The notes: a model not told the origin generated them from the sequence alone. A DNA stretch of 36,872 nt from Acanthamoeba sp. SK_2022b (GCA_027943245.1 JANDJZ010000533.1:1-36872), one strand, 5' to 3'. Counted from the first letter of the stretch, positions 8,606-19,315 are shown. Translations and numbers: made by a program.

Positions 8606-10278
8606 AGGAGCACGAGCGGGCGGAGTGTATCCCGTGCCATTGGCCGCGTCGTCCCCGCTCCGTGCTAGCCAAGGAGTCCACTACGTACGCGACAGCTGGA
8701 CATGGGAGCCGTGCGTGTTGGGGCGAGTTGATCACTGACGGCGTGGCTGTCGTGCGCGATGAGCGCAGGTGGTGCACGTGATGGCGCCCAACATGAACCC
8801 GCAGCGGAACCACTGTCTGCACGACGATTACACCAAGGGCGATCGCCTGTTGGGCCAGTGCTACTCCTCGCTCCTCGCCACCTTCTGGGACCTGGCCTCG
8901 GGTTCGAGCAGCAAGCAGGAGGACGAGATCGAAGACGTCGACGACGACTTTGTGTCCTCTGCAAAGAACTCACGACCGGTCCCGTGCGTTCTCCTTTTAT
9001 AATTCCTTTTAAATTTATATTTTTGTTCAATTATTAATTAAAAATAATATTTGTTTGGCTACAGCGCGGAGACGAAGAAGCCAGCGGCAAAGGGCTCCAA
9101 CGCGTTCAGCATGCTCATGACGTCGGCCAAGAAGGGCGATGAGCCCAAGAGCGTCAAGGCGGGCTCGACCCAAGGCGCTGCCGCACCCAGAGCGGGGGGC
9201 AGCTGGAGCGATGCGCTCGCCCCCTATGCGACTCATCCTGGTACTGTGCTTGTGCTTGTACAACGCGAGTTCGATTGAGAGATTGGCGACTCACGTGCTG
9301 TTCCTATCACCTGCCCTCTCGCTCGCAGAGAAAGTGCCGCCAAATGTCATGCACCAGTACGACGACAAGACCGTGTGCATCTTTGACAAGTTCCCCAAGG
9401 CAAGAGATGCACTCACTCCTTTTGTCATGCATGGCTGTGCACGTCGTGTTGTGTTGTGTTGTGTTGTGTTGTGTTTCTGAATTGGTAACATGACGTGGAA
9501 ATCAGGCCTTCAAGCATCTGCTGGTCTTGCCGCGTCGGCTGATTCCGGGCTACAGCAGCCTAACCGCCGACGACGTGCCTCTCCTCAAGGAGATGCAGAA
9601 GCGCGGCCAGATGACCGTCGAGCAGTACGCACACATACTTCATCTTGCTCTTTGCTTCTTGCCAAGCCATCTTTGTGCGTGTGCGATGCATGATGATGAT
9701 GGATGTGTGTCAGGTTGACGGCGCGCTTTGGCACGCTCAAGTTCCGACTGGGATTCCATGCCGTGCCCTCCATGCGACAAATCCACGTACGTGGCGTTCC
9801 CATCAAGCTGTTGTCGGCTGTTGTCTATGTTGTATCTTTGGTCGACACCTGACCTGCGCACATCACTGCGTGCGTGTATCTGCAGATGCACGTCATTAGC
9901 CAGGACTTTGACTCGGAGCATCTGAAGACGAAGAAGCATTGGTACAAGTCTTGTTACGCAAACATGTTGTTTCTACTCTTCGACTTGCTAACAACCAACA
10001 ACACGGCCAGGAATTCGTTCACGACCGACTTCTTTGTTTCCGCGGACAAGTTCATCAAGATGCTCGAGACCGAGGGCAGCATCAGCGTACGTAGTCGTCG
10101 TAATGCAAAGCGGCAACGTCTTCCTCATGAAGTCTCACTGTCGCGATCGGCGTTGGTGCAATAGTTCGACAAGGCCAGGTATGAGGCGCTATTGGAGGCG
10201 CCGCTCAAGTGCCACATCTGCGGTCAAGGGCAGAAGACCATGCCAGCCCTCAAGGGCCACCTCGTCTCCCACGCTTGA
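7172..10278 (+). CDS. APTX: Aprataxin: FHA + macro-like + HIT + C2H2 zinc finger, DNA adenylate hydrolase
   Basis: Fifteen exons: 7172-7304, 7461-7513, 7588-7787, 7871-8054, 8122-8324, 8396-8484, 8605-8684, 8769-8983, 9065-9240, 9329-9399, 9506-9624, 9714-9786, 9886-9941, 10011-10086, 10165-10278; 613 residues. Residues 1-108 form an FHA domain (LGRTDLQLTDKRVSR, NGRLCARLAV, GDTICFCGQSYPF). A basic patch (PKRRRTE) lies near 150. About 191-345 is macro-like (NATNEW, GSGVNLAINKAAGPAL, YVVHVMAP). The HIT domain (about 445-570) has HAVPSMRQIHMHVISQDFDS then LKTKKHWNSF, with H532 as the probable nucleophile; the first triad position is Gln, as in several aprataxin relatives. The end is C-x2-C-x12-H-x3-H. 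Aprataxin removes AMP from abortive 5'-adenylated ligation intermediates, and FHA recruits it to phosphorylated XRCC1/XRCC4-type partners. The intron after exon 10 starts with GC. Animal aprataxin lacks the macro part, whereas a plant relative (bHLH140) has macro plus HIT. Confidence 0.93.
8519..8602 (+). repeat. (TC)11 followed by (AC)n microsatellite in aprataxin intron 6
   Basis: TC repeats to 8540, then AC repeats to 8602, running straight into the acceptor ACAG at 8604. The TC run serves as the pyrimidine tract. Confidence 0.95.
9446..9474 (+). repeat. (GTTGT)n short tandem repeat in aprataxin intron 10
   Basis: About six imperfect copies of a pentamer inside the intron that uses a GC donor (9400-9505). 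Confidence 0.85.
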
Positions 10279-10319
10279 CGTGGCCACCACAGCTGACGTC
10301 AGCATACCAAACAAAAAAG

Positions 10320-10325
10320 AATAAA
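10320..10325 (+). terminator. Poly(A) signal AATAAA of aprataxin
   Basis: AATAAA lies 42 nt after the aprataxin stop and only 47 nt before the ALG1 ATG. Cleavage of one mRNA and initiation of the next must therefore share about 95 bp. Confidence 0.5.
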
Positions 10326-10372
10326 AAAAGAAAAAACGCAAATCACAGAAAGCAAGATCACACTGCGCTCAG

Positions 10373-11343
10373 ATGAGAAGCGAATCGCCCTACGCGGACG
10401 ATGCGCTGAGGGGTGAAGCCACATATGAAGAAGTGGAGAAGTGGCTAGAGGCGGACCAGGCTAGCGTGGCGGTGCTCGTACTGGGGGACATCGGGCGCAG
10501 TCCTCGCATGCAGTACCACACCTACTCGTTTGCTGAGAAAGGTGTGCACGTGGACTTTGTGGGCTACGAAGGTACCGCTACGCCAGCCCGAGTTGGAAGC
10601 TGAAAGGAATCAATCTGATTGTTATTATTTTTTACATAAATTATGAAAATCCATGCTACTCGGCCATGTACAGGCGAGCCAGCTCGCGACGAGGTGGAAC
10701 ATCACCCCAACATCAAACAGCATCGCATATGGCAGTTCCCTTGGAGGTATGCAATCGTGGCTGCTGTCCTACACCTGCACACGAACTCCTCGTGACTTGC
10801 GTGCGCGGGACCTTCTCCCAGGTTTCCGCGGCCACTCTTTCTCGCCTACGCCTTCCTCAAGCTGCTCGTGCTCACGCTGCAGCTGTTTTGGGTGCTTCTC
10901 TTTGGCATCCGCAAGCCATCCCTCATCCTCATGCAGGTGCGCTCTCTATCCTATCTTGCGTGAGGCCACATCGAGCTCAAGACTCTCTCTCTCTCTCTCT
11001 TTGTGTTTCGGTGCAGAACCCGCCAGCCATTCCCGCAATGGTGGTCGTCTACATCGTGTGCAAGCTTCGAGGAGCCAAGCTTGTAATCGATTGGCACAAC
11101 TTTGGCTACAGGTGAGCGAGGCCTGGCCGCGTGCGTTTGTTTGTGTTTTGCCTTCTTTGCTTACAACTCGGTTGGTCTCTACTTGCGACGACGACAGCAT
11201 TCTGGCGATCAACCTGGGACAGAAGAGCCCGCTCGTCAAGATCCACCGGTGGTATGAGCATTTCTTCGGCCGGAGAGGCGACGCCCACCTGTGCGTTTCG
11301 GCTGCCATGCAACGCGAACTCGAACAAAACTGGGGCATCAGGT

Positions 11344-11403
<60 letters not shown>

Positions 11404-12358
11404 CGTTCGAATGAGTGCTTTGGTGCATCACTCATCAGCGCGCGCCGTTGTGTGTGTAGCGCGCACGTGCTGTACGACCGGCCGCCCGACTTCTTCAAGC
11501 GGCTGAGCGTGGCCGAAGCGCACGAGGTGTGCGCTCAATCCATGCTCGAAACATTCACCTGCGCTCTCGTTGACTTGCGCGCTGCATTTCTGCGCGTGTG
11601 CGTGCGGCATGTGTTGCGTGTGTGTGTGTTTTGATGTAAACAGCTGCTCGCGTCGCGCGATCTCAAGAAGTCGTTCAAGCCCTGCGCCGAGAAGCTCAAC
11701 CGAAAGCTGTCGTCCACGGACACGCTCTTCACCCACAAGCAGGAGAAGGGCAAGGAGAAGCTGGGCCAGCCGATCACCTTCACCAAGTACTACTGGCGAG
11801 GTAGCGCACCAACCAACAATCAAATCAAACTAAACTAAACTAAATATTAATTAATCAAATTCAATTATATTAAATTATATTAAATTAAATGTTAAATACA
11901 AACAGAGGACAGGCCCGCGCTGATCGTGAGTTCCACGAGCTGGACGCCGGACGAGGACTTCTCGATCCTGCTGGCAGCCATCGACGAATACGAGCGGATA
12001 GTGGAGGAGAGGCAGGACCACTCCTTCCCTCACATCATCTTCGTCATCACGGGTGCGTGCTTTCTCTCCTCCCCCCCCCTTCTTTCGCTTCTCTTTCCGT
12101 CTCTTTCGTTCTTTTTTTTGTGGGCCACAAATGCCAACGTTTGGTGGTGCGTGCGTGTTCCATCGGTGGCCAGGCAAGGGGCCGCAGAAGGAGTACTACC
12201 TCGACCTCATCAAGCAGAAGAGCTGGAACCACACCCAGGTCATCACCATGTGGCTCACCGCGGAGAACTACCCCAAGTTTCTCGGTAGCGCACGCTCTCT
12301 CTCTTTCTCTCTCTCTCTTTGTGTGTGGGTGTGTGTGCGTGCGTGCGTGCGTGCGTGC

Positions 12359-12402
<44 letters not shown>

Positions 12403-12756
12403 GTGTGTGTGATCGCTCATGTGTTCGCTCCTCTCATGCGTGCCAGGCGTATGCGATCTGGGCATTTCGTTGCACACGTCGTCGTCGGGCATGGACCTGC
12501 CGATGAAGGTCGTCGACATGTTCGGCTGCAGCATGCCCGTGTGCGCCTACAAGTTCGCCTGGTGCGTGATCGCCTCGTGTCTCTAAATCCCTTCCCACGC
12601 GGCTGTCTTCGCGTTCGCTCACTCCCTCCGTTTCCCTCCTCTGCACACGACCCCATCAGCGTGGACGAGCTGGTCAAGCACAACGAGAACGGCCTCCTCT
12701 TCGAGTCGAGCAAGCAGCTCGGCCAACAGATCTATGTACACTCAACCGCACACACG

Positions 12757-12807
<51 letters not shown>

Positions 12808-13034
12808 CCACACACACACACGCACACACGCACACACACAGGCTGACAGTGTGTGGCGTGGCGCAGGACCTGTTCCGTCAGTTCCCGAACAAGGACGAGT
12901 TGGCGCGGGTGACGGCGGAGGAGCCCGAACGATGGAGCGACAGCTGGGAGGGCGCGTGGCGGGCGGTCTTTGCGCCCCTGGTCTTTGAAGACAAGGCGGC
13001 CGACGACGATGACGGCGATGACGACCGAGAAGAT

Positions 13035-13068
<34 letters not shown>

Positions 13069-13100
13069 ACGATGACGATGACGACGACGGTAATCATTGA
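10373..13100 (+). CDS. ALG1: ALG1, chitobiosyldiphosphodolichol beta-1,4-mannosyltransferase
   Basis: Twelve exons: 10373-10571, 10674-10746, 10822-10936, 11017-11111, 11198-11341, 11460-11526, 11644-11800, 11906-12052, 12174-12284, 12447-12561, 12660-12735, 12867-13100; 510 residues. It adds the first mannose from GDP-Man to GlcNAc2-PP-dolichol on the cytosolic face of the ER. Recognised from [16 protein letters not shown] at the N-terminus, [16 protein letters not shown] plus [22 protein letters not shown] and the C-terminal donor-site block [20 protein letters not shown] hydrophobic segment at about 92-118 ([13 protein letters not shown]...) should hold it at the ER membrane. The last about 33 residues are almost pure Asp, encoded by a GAC/GAT repeat, which is not part of the family core. 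The 11342-11459 and 12736-12866 introns contain long CA runs. Confidence 0.95.
11347..11402 (+). repeat. (CA)28 microsatellite in ALG1 intron 5
   Basis: Near-perfect CA dinucleotides start directly after the donor GTCAG. The intron ends TGTGTGTAG. Confidence 0.95.
12320..12411 (+). repeat. (TG)n/(TGCG)n compound microsatellite in ALG1 intron 9
   Basis: A CT-rich run, then TG with interspersed TGCG units and a long pure TG run. Confidence 0.9.
12757..12840 (+). repeat. (CA)n microsatellite in ALG1 intron 11
   Basis: CA repeats with a few interruptions (CGACCA, CG) within the intron that precedes the last exon. Confidence 0.9.
13002..13088 (+). repeat. (GAC/GAT)n trinucleotide repeat coding for the Asp tail of ALG1
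   Basis: A run of alternating GAC and GAT codons with a few other codons, followed by GGT AAT CAT TGA. It is in frame to the stop, so length changes would alter only the tail. Confidence 0.9.
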
Positions 13101-13245
13101 CGACCACGACCTCCACCTGGCGTTGCTCACCTCCGAAGAGGAAAAAGAAAACGAGAAAAAAAACAATTTCCTAGAAACAGAAACAGAAACGTAGCATGAA
13201 AAGTTTACCCCCCTTGCCTTTTGAACCTGCTTGTGCAGCTGCAAG

Positions 13246-15117
13246 ATGGATAGGGGCAAAGGTAACTCTATATACATGAATAAGCTGTGTTGCTGTTGCC
13301 GTTGTTGCAGTTTTTTTGAGTTAAGATCAATATTGTATTGCGCGGTGTTATGTAGTGGAGAGTTTCGTGGTGGGCCTGCTGGAGCGGCACTGCGGACCCA
13401 AGGCGGCACAGAGCGCCAACACCCGACGCCACTTCACAGACGCCATACTCACCGGCTCCTCCACCCCCGACGACGTGCGCGCCCAAATCATCCAACTCGC
13501 GCAGGTATTCCACACGCGATCTGCAGACGATATTAACATTTATAATATTAATTTAATATTCATATATTTTTCAATATATTTAATGGCCATCATATTAACA
13601 TTTACAATTGATTTTTTATCTTTTTATTTTTCAGACACAACAGCTAGCCCAGCACATAATTCAAACGTCGCCGCCGACCTCGCCGTTGCTCCAGGCGCAA
13701 CAGCAGCCGCCGGCGCCTGCACAGTCCAGGCCTGCCGTCGCCGGCGCCGCCATTCCCGGTCCCGCGGGGCCGGCCTCCGCGCCAGCTGTCCCCAGCGGCG
13801 AGGCCGGCAAGTGGACCAAGGACGAGCAGAAGCGATTCTTCGAAGGCTACGAACTCTTTGGCGCCGACGGTACACCATCATCACCATCATCACCATCACA
13901 TATCTCATCATCTCATCATCTATATCTATCATGATGCATCATCATGTTGATGATGATGCGGCTGGCAGATGTGGCCAACATCCAGGCACACGTGGAGACG
14001 CGGTCGACGGAGGACGTGCGCGTGTTTCTGCGGGAGTACCTGGGCTACCTCGAGCTCAAGCGCGAGCAGGTCAAGCGGGAGCGCGACGAGCGCGAGCGCG
14101 AGACCCGGGAGAAGGAGGAACGCGTGCGCCAGCTCGAACGCCGGCTCGAGCTCGAGCGCGCGGCCCTCGCCCGCAAGACGACCGGCAGCGACCAAGTCAA
14201 CGCCAAAGTCAACGTCAAAGTCAACGACCAGGTCAACGCCAGCGTTGACGAAGCGCGGCTCGCCCGCGAGATGGCCGAGGACGAGCGGCGCGAGGAGGCC
14301 CTGATCAGGCGGCTCGAGGCCCAGACGCTGGCCGACGAGGCCAAGAGCGACGCTCAGCAGCTGCGTGAACTGCAGCACGAGGAGGAGGAGGAGCGACGGC
14401 GCGCGCTCGCGGCCGAGCTGGAGATGGAGCGACGCGTGGCGCTGCTCCAGGAGCAGCTCGCGGCCGAGAAGGCGCGCATGGCCGGCATTCACCCGCCGGC
14501 CACCCACCAGCGCGCGCCGACGCCGAGCCACCTGCCGGCGACGACCACTCCATCATCGTCATCGTCATCGTCGTCATCGAGGACCGCTCCGGCGAGCGCC
14601 GCCACGCCGCATTTTGGGTCGTCATCGCCACCAGCGCCCGCGGTCGTGTCGACGCTGCCTTTGCCGGCGACGGCGATGGCGCCAACCGGGCCGCGCCCGG
14701 CCCAGTTCACGTTCGCCAAGTCGCGCACGGCGTCGCCTCCCGCCGCCCCGACGTCGCTCGCCGAGTACGACCTGCTGTTCAACAACGTCTCCCTGCCCGT
14801 CCCTCTGCCTGCGTATTCGCCGCCGCCGTCGTCGTCGTCGTCGTTTTCATCGTTGCCCGTCGTTGTGCCTCAGCCGCCTTCCGCCTTCATCGCTCCCGCG
14901 CACGCCGTGGCGGGCCAGCCGTCACTGACGACGGCGGCGGCGGCGCCGTTGCGGCCGCCGCTCCCCGCGCCCGATTCGATTCCCAACTTGACGCCGCTCT
15001 CGACGACCGCGTCTTCCACCGGCGCCAGCCCCGACAAGGGCGCCAAGTTCGAGTACGAGCAGGTCAAGCAGGTGAGTCGACCCATCTCGACCGTGTGCGT
15101 TTGCGTGTGCATGCGTG

Positions 15118-15176
<59 letters not shown>

Positions 15177-15959
15177 GTGGAATAGATCTGAAGCTGAGCG
15201 GGGGGCGTGGTTGCGCGCGCAGTTCGTGACAGAGCTGTACCGGGTGTACACGGGCGGCAAGCTCCCCGATCCCGCCACATTCCGTAAACCCCCCCTCGCC
15301 CTCTTTTTCCCTCTTTTTTTTAATATTGCTATTTATTTCTTTCTCTCTCTTTTGTTTCGCTAGCTAGAAATAATAATGTCCATATATGGCGCAGGGTGGC
15401 ACGTGGATTCGATCATGAACGGATCCTACAGCCTCACGCAAGCTGGTGCGCCTCCTCTCTCTCTCGCTTCGTGTCTTCTTTCCGCCGATGACGACCATGA
15501 TGATGATGATGATGATGATGACGTGGCGCACAGAGTATTCGATCCGATTCAGCAAGGAGGCCAAGGAATTCGCCAAGCAGCAGAAGCAGAAGAAGGACGC
15601 GCAGGTCCACCAGACCCAGGAATACGTCAAAGAGTTGGTACGAGCGCACGCCGCCACGCCGCCGACGCAACTTGGGGAGTGACACGACGAATCGATCGCA
15701 GATGCGGGTCTATTGCAAGCGAGCGCCCACGGAAGAGGAAATGAAGCACCACGTCGACGCGGTCGTCTCTGGCCGATGTACGCTCGACACCATTTGCCGC
15801 CGCCGCTCCCAATATGTGCGCACGTGAGCGCTGATGCGGAGCATCGTGTGTGTATGTGCGCGCGCGTGTGTGTCATGTGCCACAGCAAACCTGCAACAGG
15901 TGGAAGACGAGGTGAGGCTGCTGGGCCTCTCCACCCCCGTCGGCCGGCCACGCCCCTGA
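13246..15959 (+). CDS. SANT/Myb-like domain and coiled-coil protein with two C-terminal DUF4214-like repeats, unidentified
   Basis: Nine exons: 13246-13261, 13356-13504, 13635-13869, 13969-15071, 15223-15283, 15395-15445, 15534-15637, 15702-15777, 15886-15959; 622 residues. A 16-nt first exon (MDRGK) is joined to VESFVVGLLERHCGPKAAQ. Residues about 113-165 are SANT-like (GKWTKDEQKRFFEGYELFG, then HVETRSTEDVRVFLREY). A highly charged coiled coil follows to about 310, then a Pro/Ser/Ala-rich linker to about 495. The C-terminus has two related segments, FVTELYRVYTGGKLPD and YVKELMRVYCKRAPTEE, each followed by a Val-x3-x-x-G helix. They resemble DUF4214 repeats, which is inference only. SANT domains usually read histone tails or DNA in chromatin complexes, so a nuclear role is likely but unproven. 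I cannot name an orthologue. Confidence 0.72.
15119..15175 (+). repeat. (TG)28 microsatellite in intron 4 of the SANT gene
   Basis: Pure TG run in the intron 15072-15222. Confidence 0.95.
15496..15521 (+). repeat. (GAT)n repeat in intron 6 of the SANT gene
   Basis: About eight GAT/ATG trinucleotides shortly before the acceptor at 15533. Confidence 0.85.
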
Positions 15960-15976
15960 TCTGTGGCCAGATAAAA

Positions 15977-15982
15977 TTTATT
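15977..15982 (-). terminator. Poly(A) signal AATAAA (minus strand) of the GT1-FYVE gene
   Basis: TTTATT on the + strand gives AATAAA 78 nt past the stop of the minus-strand gene. It lies just beyond the stop of the convergent SANT gene, so the two 3' ends interleave. Confidence 0.4.
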
Positions 15983-16059
15983 GATATTTTTTAATCAAGT
16001 TTTTAGTGAAACAGAAAAAAAAATCTTAATTTATTTGTTTGTTTAAAAAATTGATTTTC

Positions 16060-17597
16060 TCAGGAAGCGTTGCAGGGGTGACACACGGGCAGGGCTTGCG
16101 TTCGCGGATGGTTGAGCAGGCCGGTCTGCTTGGTCACGCATTGGCCGCAGAAGAGGCCGCCACAGATGCGGCAGTGGTGCCGTCGGTTGATGAACGAAAA
16201 CTGGCCTGTGCAGTCCATGCAGTCCTTCACCTGCGTGCGTTCGAGCGCTTAAGTAGTCAGCCAAAGGCGTTGTTGTCGCGAGCGGAGAAGCCCAGTAGAG
16301 AGTGATGGAGAGGTGTGAGAGGGGGGGGGGGCACACCGATTCGTCGGGCAGCCAAGCCACAAGGCCGTCCTCGGTCGCTGGCTGGCGCGAGCCGTGATGG
16401 TTGCGTGGGTGGCGCGGCGAGGCCGCATACTTCTCCAGCCACTTGACCGCCGTCGCCACACCGTTGGGTTCCTTGCGCAGACTGGCGCCCACGGCCCGCG
16501 CTCGCTGCGCCATCTCTGGCTCGGGACACACACGACACCATGGCGCATGACAATGATAAGGAGGGGCGCAACAGTGATGATGGGAGTACTGGGAGCATGT
16601 GTCATTGACATACCTTGGCCTGAGGCGGCGACGATCTGTGATTCGAGGTTGGCTCGAGTAAGCTTCTTCAAAGGGATGGCCAATTGTGGCCCTGCGCCCA
16701 GCGCAGCCACCTAACAGATACAAAAAGAAAATATGCACCAACATACACAGGCAAGCACACTGATCAGACCTCGCCACCAAGTTGTTCGACCAGCCGACCG
16801 GTGGCGTACACGACTGGCCCAGAAGGGCTGGTCCATGAGCACGGGGAAGATCACGCTCGGCACCCCCGCGCGCAACGCCGCAGCAGTCGTCCCCGCACCG
16901 CCGTGATGGATTATCTGTCGACAACGCGGCCATTGGGTGTTGGCTGTTGCATTGGAAAAGAGGGACATTCACTTTAAGGTGGCGGCTCCGTACGACGGAG
17001 CAACGCGGGAAGAGCCAATGGTGGGGTAAGTCGGGCAGCAGGCGGACGTGCTGGTGTGCGGCGAGGGCCTCGGCGACCTCGTCCTTGGCTTGCGACCAGC
17101 CGAGCTGGAGCACGCCGCGCCGTCCGAGCTTTCGGAGGACCTCGCAGAAGTCCAGCGCCAACTCCTGGTCGTCGCAACGATAATTTCGTGCGAGAGTTGT
17201 GTGAGCGTTGCGTTGCGTTGCGTTGCGTTGCGTTGCGTTGCGTTGCGTTGCGTTGCGTTGCGTTGCGTTGCGTTGCGTTGCGTTGCGTTGCGTACAGTGG
17301 GGGTTTTGAGCGGCATGGATCCAAAGCCCATGTAGACGGGTGGGTCGCCCTCGCTCAGGAACGCTTCGAGTTCCTGGCAACGTGTGGCCACACAAGCCAA
17401 ACGAAAGTGTGAGCTTTCCCCTTGGCTTGCATTACATTTTCGGGGGGGGGGGCACCTGCGGCGGTTCGTATTCGTGGCCAGGCTTCAGATCCCAGTAGCC
17501 TGTGATCTCCACTAAATCTCCCGGCCAATCGTGTGGATATGGCACTACCTAGTCGTATCGATGGCAACACCCTGTCAGTGTGCAGGTCATCTTTGCT

Positions 17598-17676
<79 letters not shown>

Positions 17677-18799
17677 CCTGTTCACTGTAGAGGCAAAGCT
17701 GCGGAGCGGCGTCGACAATGTAGCTCTCCTGCTTGGCCAGGCCCAGCGAGGCTCTGAATTTGTTGATGTTGCCCGACAGGAACGACCACAGCACTGTGCG
17801 CGCACGTGTCATGACCACGTCAAGCACAACTCAAAGCCCACAACACTCAACACACGACACACGACATGACACACCATACACCACACACCACAATGACACA
17901 ACGCCAGGGCGGGGTGTCTACGTTTGAAGGTGGCCCACTGGGCTAGGGAGTTGAGGAAGCCCAGCGGCAGGGGCTTGGCAACGGTCGTGACGGGCGCCCA
18001 CTCGCTGGTGGGAAAGATGGGCAGCGTGCAGGCGGCAACGACCGGCACGCGGAGCTTCTGGCCCACGGCCAGCACCTCGGAGAGCGTGGTGATGCCCGTG
18101 AGGATGAGGTCTGGCCGGAACTGCTTGGCCGCCTCCCACACGCGATGGTAGTTGGGCTCGGTCCACTCCTTGGTCTCCTCCAGCATCACGTTCATCTGTT
18201 CTTGCATGCCTGTGCATGCCGACACCGGCCTTCAGGACCACGTTGTATACGCGCGTGTGGGGGGGACACGAGGTTCTACTGCAATGAGGAAAGGGGAGAG
18301 CAAGCCAGCACCTCCTTCGTAGAAGGCCTTGACGAACTGCGGCGAGTTGACGATTGCGGCCGGATTGCCGAGCAGCGGGAAGAACTCGACGCCATTGGGC
18401 GCGTGCTCCTCCACGAAGCCCGCGAACGACTCGCTCGCCACGAAGCCCACGGCCCATCCAGCAGCCTGCATGGCGAGCGCTGACGTCCAATAAATAACAA
18501 TATTGATAATATTAAATACTAATATTAGTATTTAGAAAAAAATGATAATAAAATGCAAAGCTCAGTGGGTGCCGGGTACTGAGGGCTACGTAGGGTTGAA
18601 GGTCGCCGCGGGTGCCAATGGTGACGATGAGGAACCGCTTTTTGTTGCCGTTGCCGTCAGCGGAGCTTCCGGTGTCGGTCGATAGGGCGCGCAGCGATGC
18701 CTCGCCGTCCTCCCACGGGTTGCCGTCTACCAACTTCTCCTTCCCCTTCTGCTTCCCGCTCCCATGCAGAGAGTGTACGCTCGGCTCGCCCCCTTCCAT
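16060..18799 (-). CDS. Sterol-glucosyltransferase-like GT1 enzyme with a C-terminal FYVE zinc finger
   Basis: Eleven exons in transcript order: 18799-18580, 18479-18312, 18209-17922, 17793-17678, 17548-17456, 17373-17296, 17164-16994, 16914-16810, 16710-16614, 16515-16337, 16230-16060; 561 residues. It starts with a Lys/Gly-rich stretch, then [18 protein letters not shown] (acceptor-site start of the UGT80/UGT51 group). [16 protein letters not shown] ([11 protein letters not shown]), [30 protein letters not shown] (379-395), VLMDQPFW and [14 protein letters not shown] match the UDP-sugar site of sterol 3-beta-glucosyltransferases. After about residue 490 comes WLPDES, then RRHHCR with Cys at 509, 512, 525, 528, 533, 536, 555 and 558: a complete FYVE finger, a module that binds PI3P. 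It likely glucosylates sterol or a similar lipid at endosomal membranes (inference). Fungal Ugt51/Atg26 uses GRAM and PH domains instead. Confidence 0.92.
17206..17292 (+). repeat. Pentanucleotide tandem repeat (CGTTG)17 in intron 6 of the GT1-FYVE gene
   Basis: About 17.4 perfect 5-bp copies begin a few bases after the donor of the minus-strand intron 17295-17165. On the coding strand the unit reads CAACG. Confidence 0.95.
17599..17676 (+). repeat. (GT)30(GA)9 microsatellite in intron 4 of the GT1-FYVE gene
   Basis: On the coding strand the intron starts GTCTCTCTCT and continues as CA repeats: the same CT-then-CA order as in aprataxin intron 6, but placed at the 5' splice site. Confidence 0.95.
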
Positions 18800-19315
18800 G
18801 CCTGACCCGCGTGCGCAATCGGGAGGCGGCCAACCGAAAGCTCTCGGTTTTAACTCCGGAGTTCCTTGTGGGGAAAGTCTCTTGCCCTTCTACGCCGGCG
18901 AACAGTAGTTTGCTTTTTCGCCCTTGATGGGAGGGAGCCACTGCCCGAGGCAACAAAGCCTTAAATTTGTATCATTTGTTAAAGATGCACCAAGTGGAGA
19001 GGCTGGCACAAGTTGCCTCCACAGCAATCTTAATTGGCCCAATGACTACTGAACACCACCTTGAATGCAATTAAGAAGCAAGAAAGGCAAGCACGTTTCC
19101 TAACAACACGCAGATGTCCGTTTAAACCGGAATAAGGCAATCAATTCCATTAAAAGTAGGTTGTCTCAGTTAGGTAATGGGATGTCGTTACGTTATTCAT
19201 ATACAATTTTCTTTTTTCTATACACCGCAGCTCAACCTCTTCCAGCCTTGCTTCGACCACCCGGAGGTACCTGGAGTTCAGCTCCGCACGGAGAGGGTCC
19301 CACGAGTAGGGGTGC
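18800..19315. promoter_or_regulatory. Divergent intergenic region between GT1-FYVE (-) and the helical-protein gene (+)
   Basis: 516 bp between two start codons on opposite strands must hold both promoters and 5' UTRs. The left 160 bp is GC-rich and the right 300 bp AT-rich. I see no TATA box, tRNA or ORF that I would defend. Confidence 0.4.

Noticed and set aside
8405..8822. Open frames made of repeated Thr-His or Cys-Val codons
   Set aside because: These and similar frames at the other CA/GT tracts are translations of microsatellites inside introns.
10653..11414. 253-codon open frame overlapping ALG1 exons 2-5
   Set aside because: It is out of frame with the conserved ALG1 blocks and crosses four introns.
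13355..14248. 297-codon open frame across the SANT gene exons 2-4
   Set aside because: It is open by chance through introns. The SANT motif and coiled coil sit in another frame reached by splicing.
16768..16812. [14 protein letters not shown] reading just after DQPFWASR, which looks like coding sequence
   Set aside because: It needs a 1-nt frame change and lies after a good donor (CGT|GTACGC). Splicing to 16710 gives [14 protein letters not shown], the expected family sequence.
17206..17292. Pentamer array as a CRISPR or regulatory repeat
   Set aside because: There are no spacers, only a 5-bp unit, and it lies inside a spliceosomal intron of a eukaryotic gene.
16043..17395. A 450-codon open frame on the minus strand across much of the GT1-FYVE gene
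   Set aside because: It is an accidental run through exons in the wrong frame, introns and the pentamer array. The spliced model in other frames restores every GT1 and FYVE motif with consistent phases.
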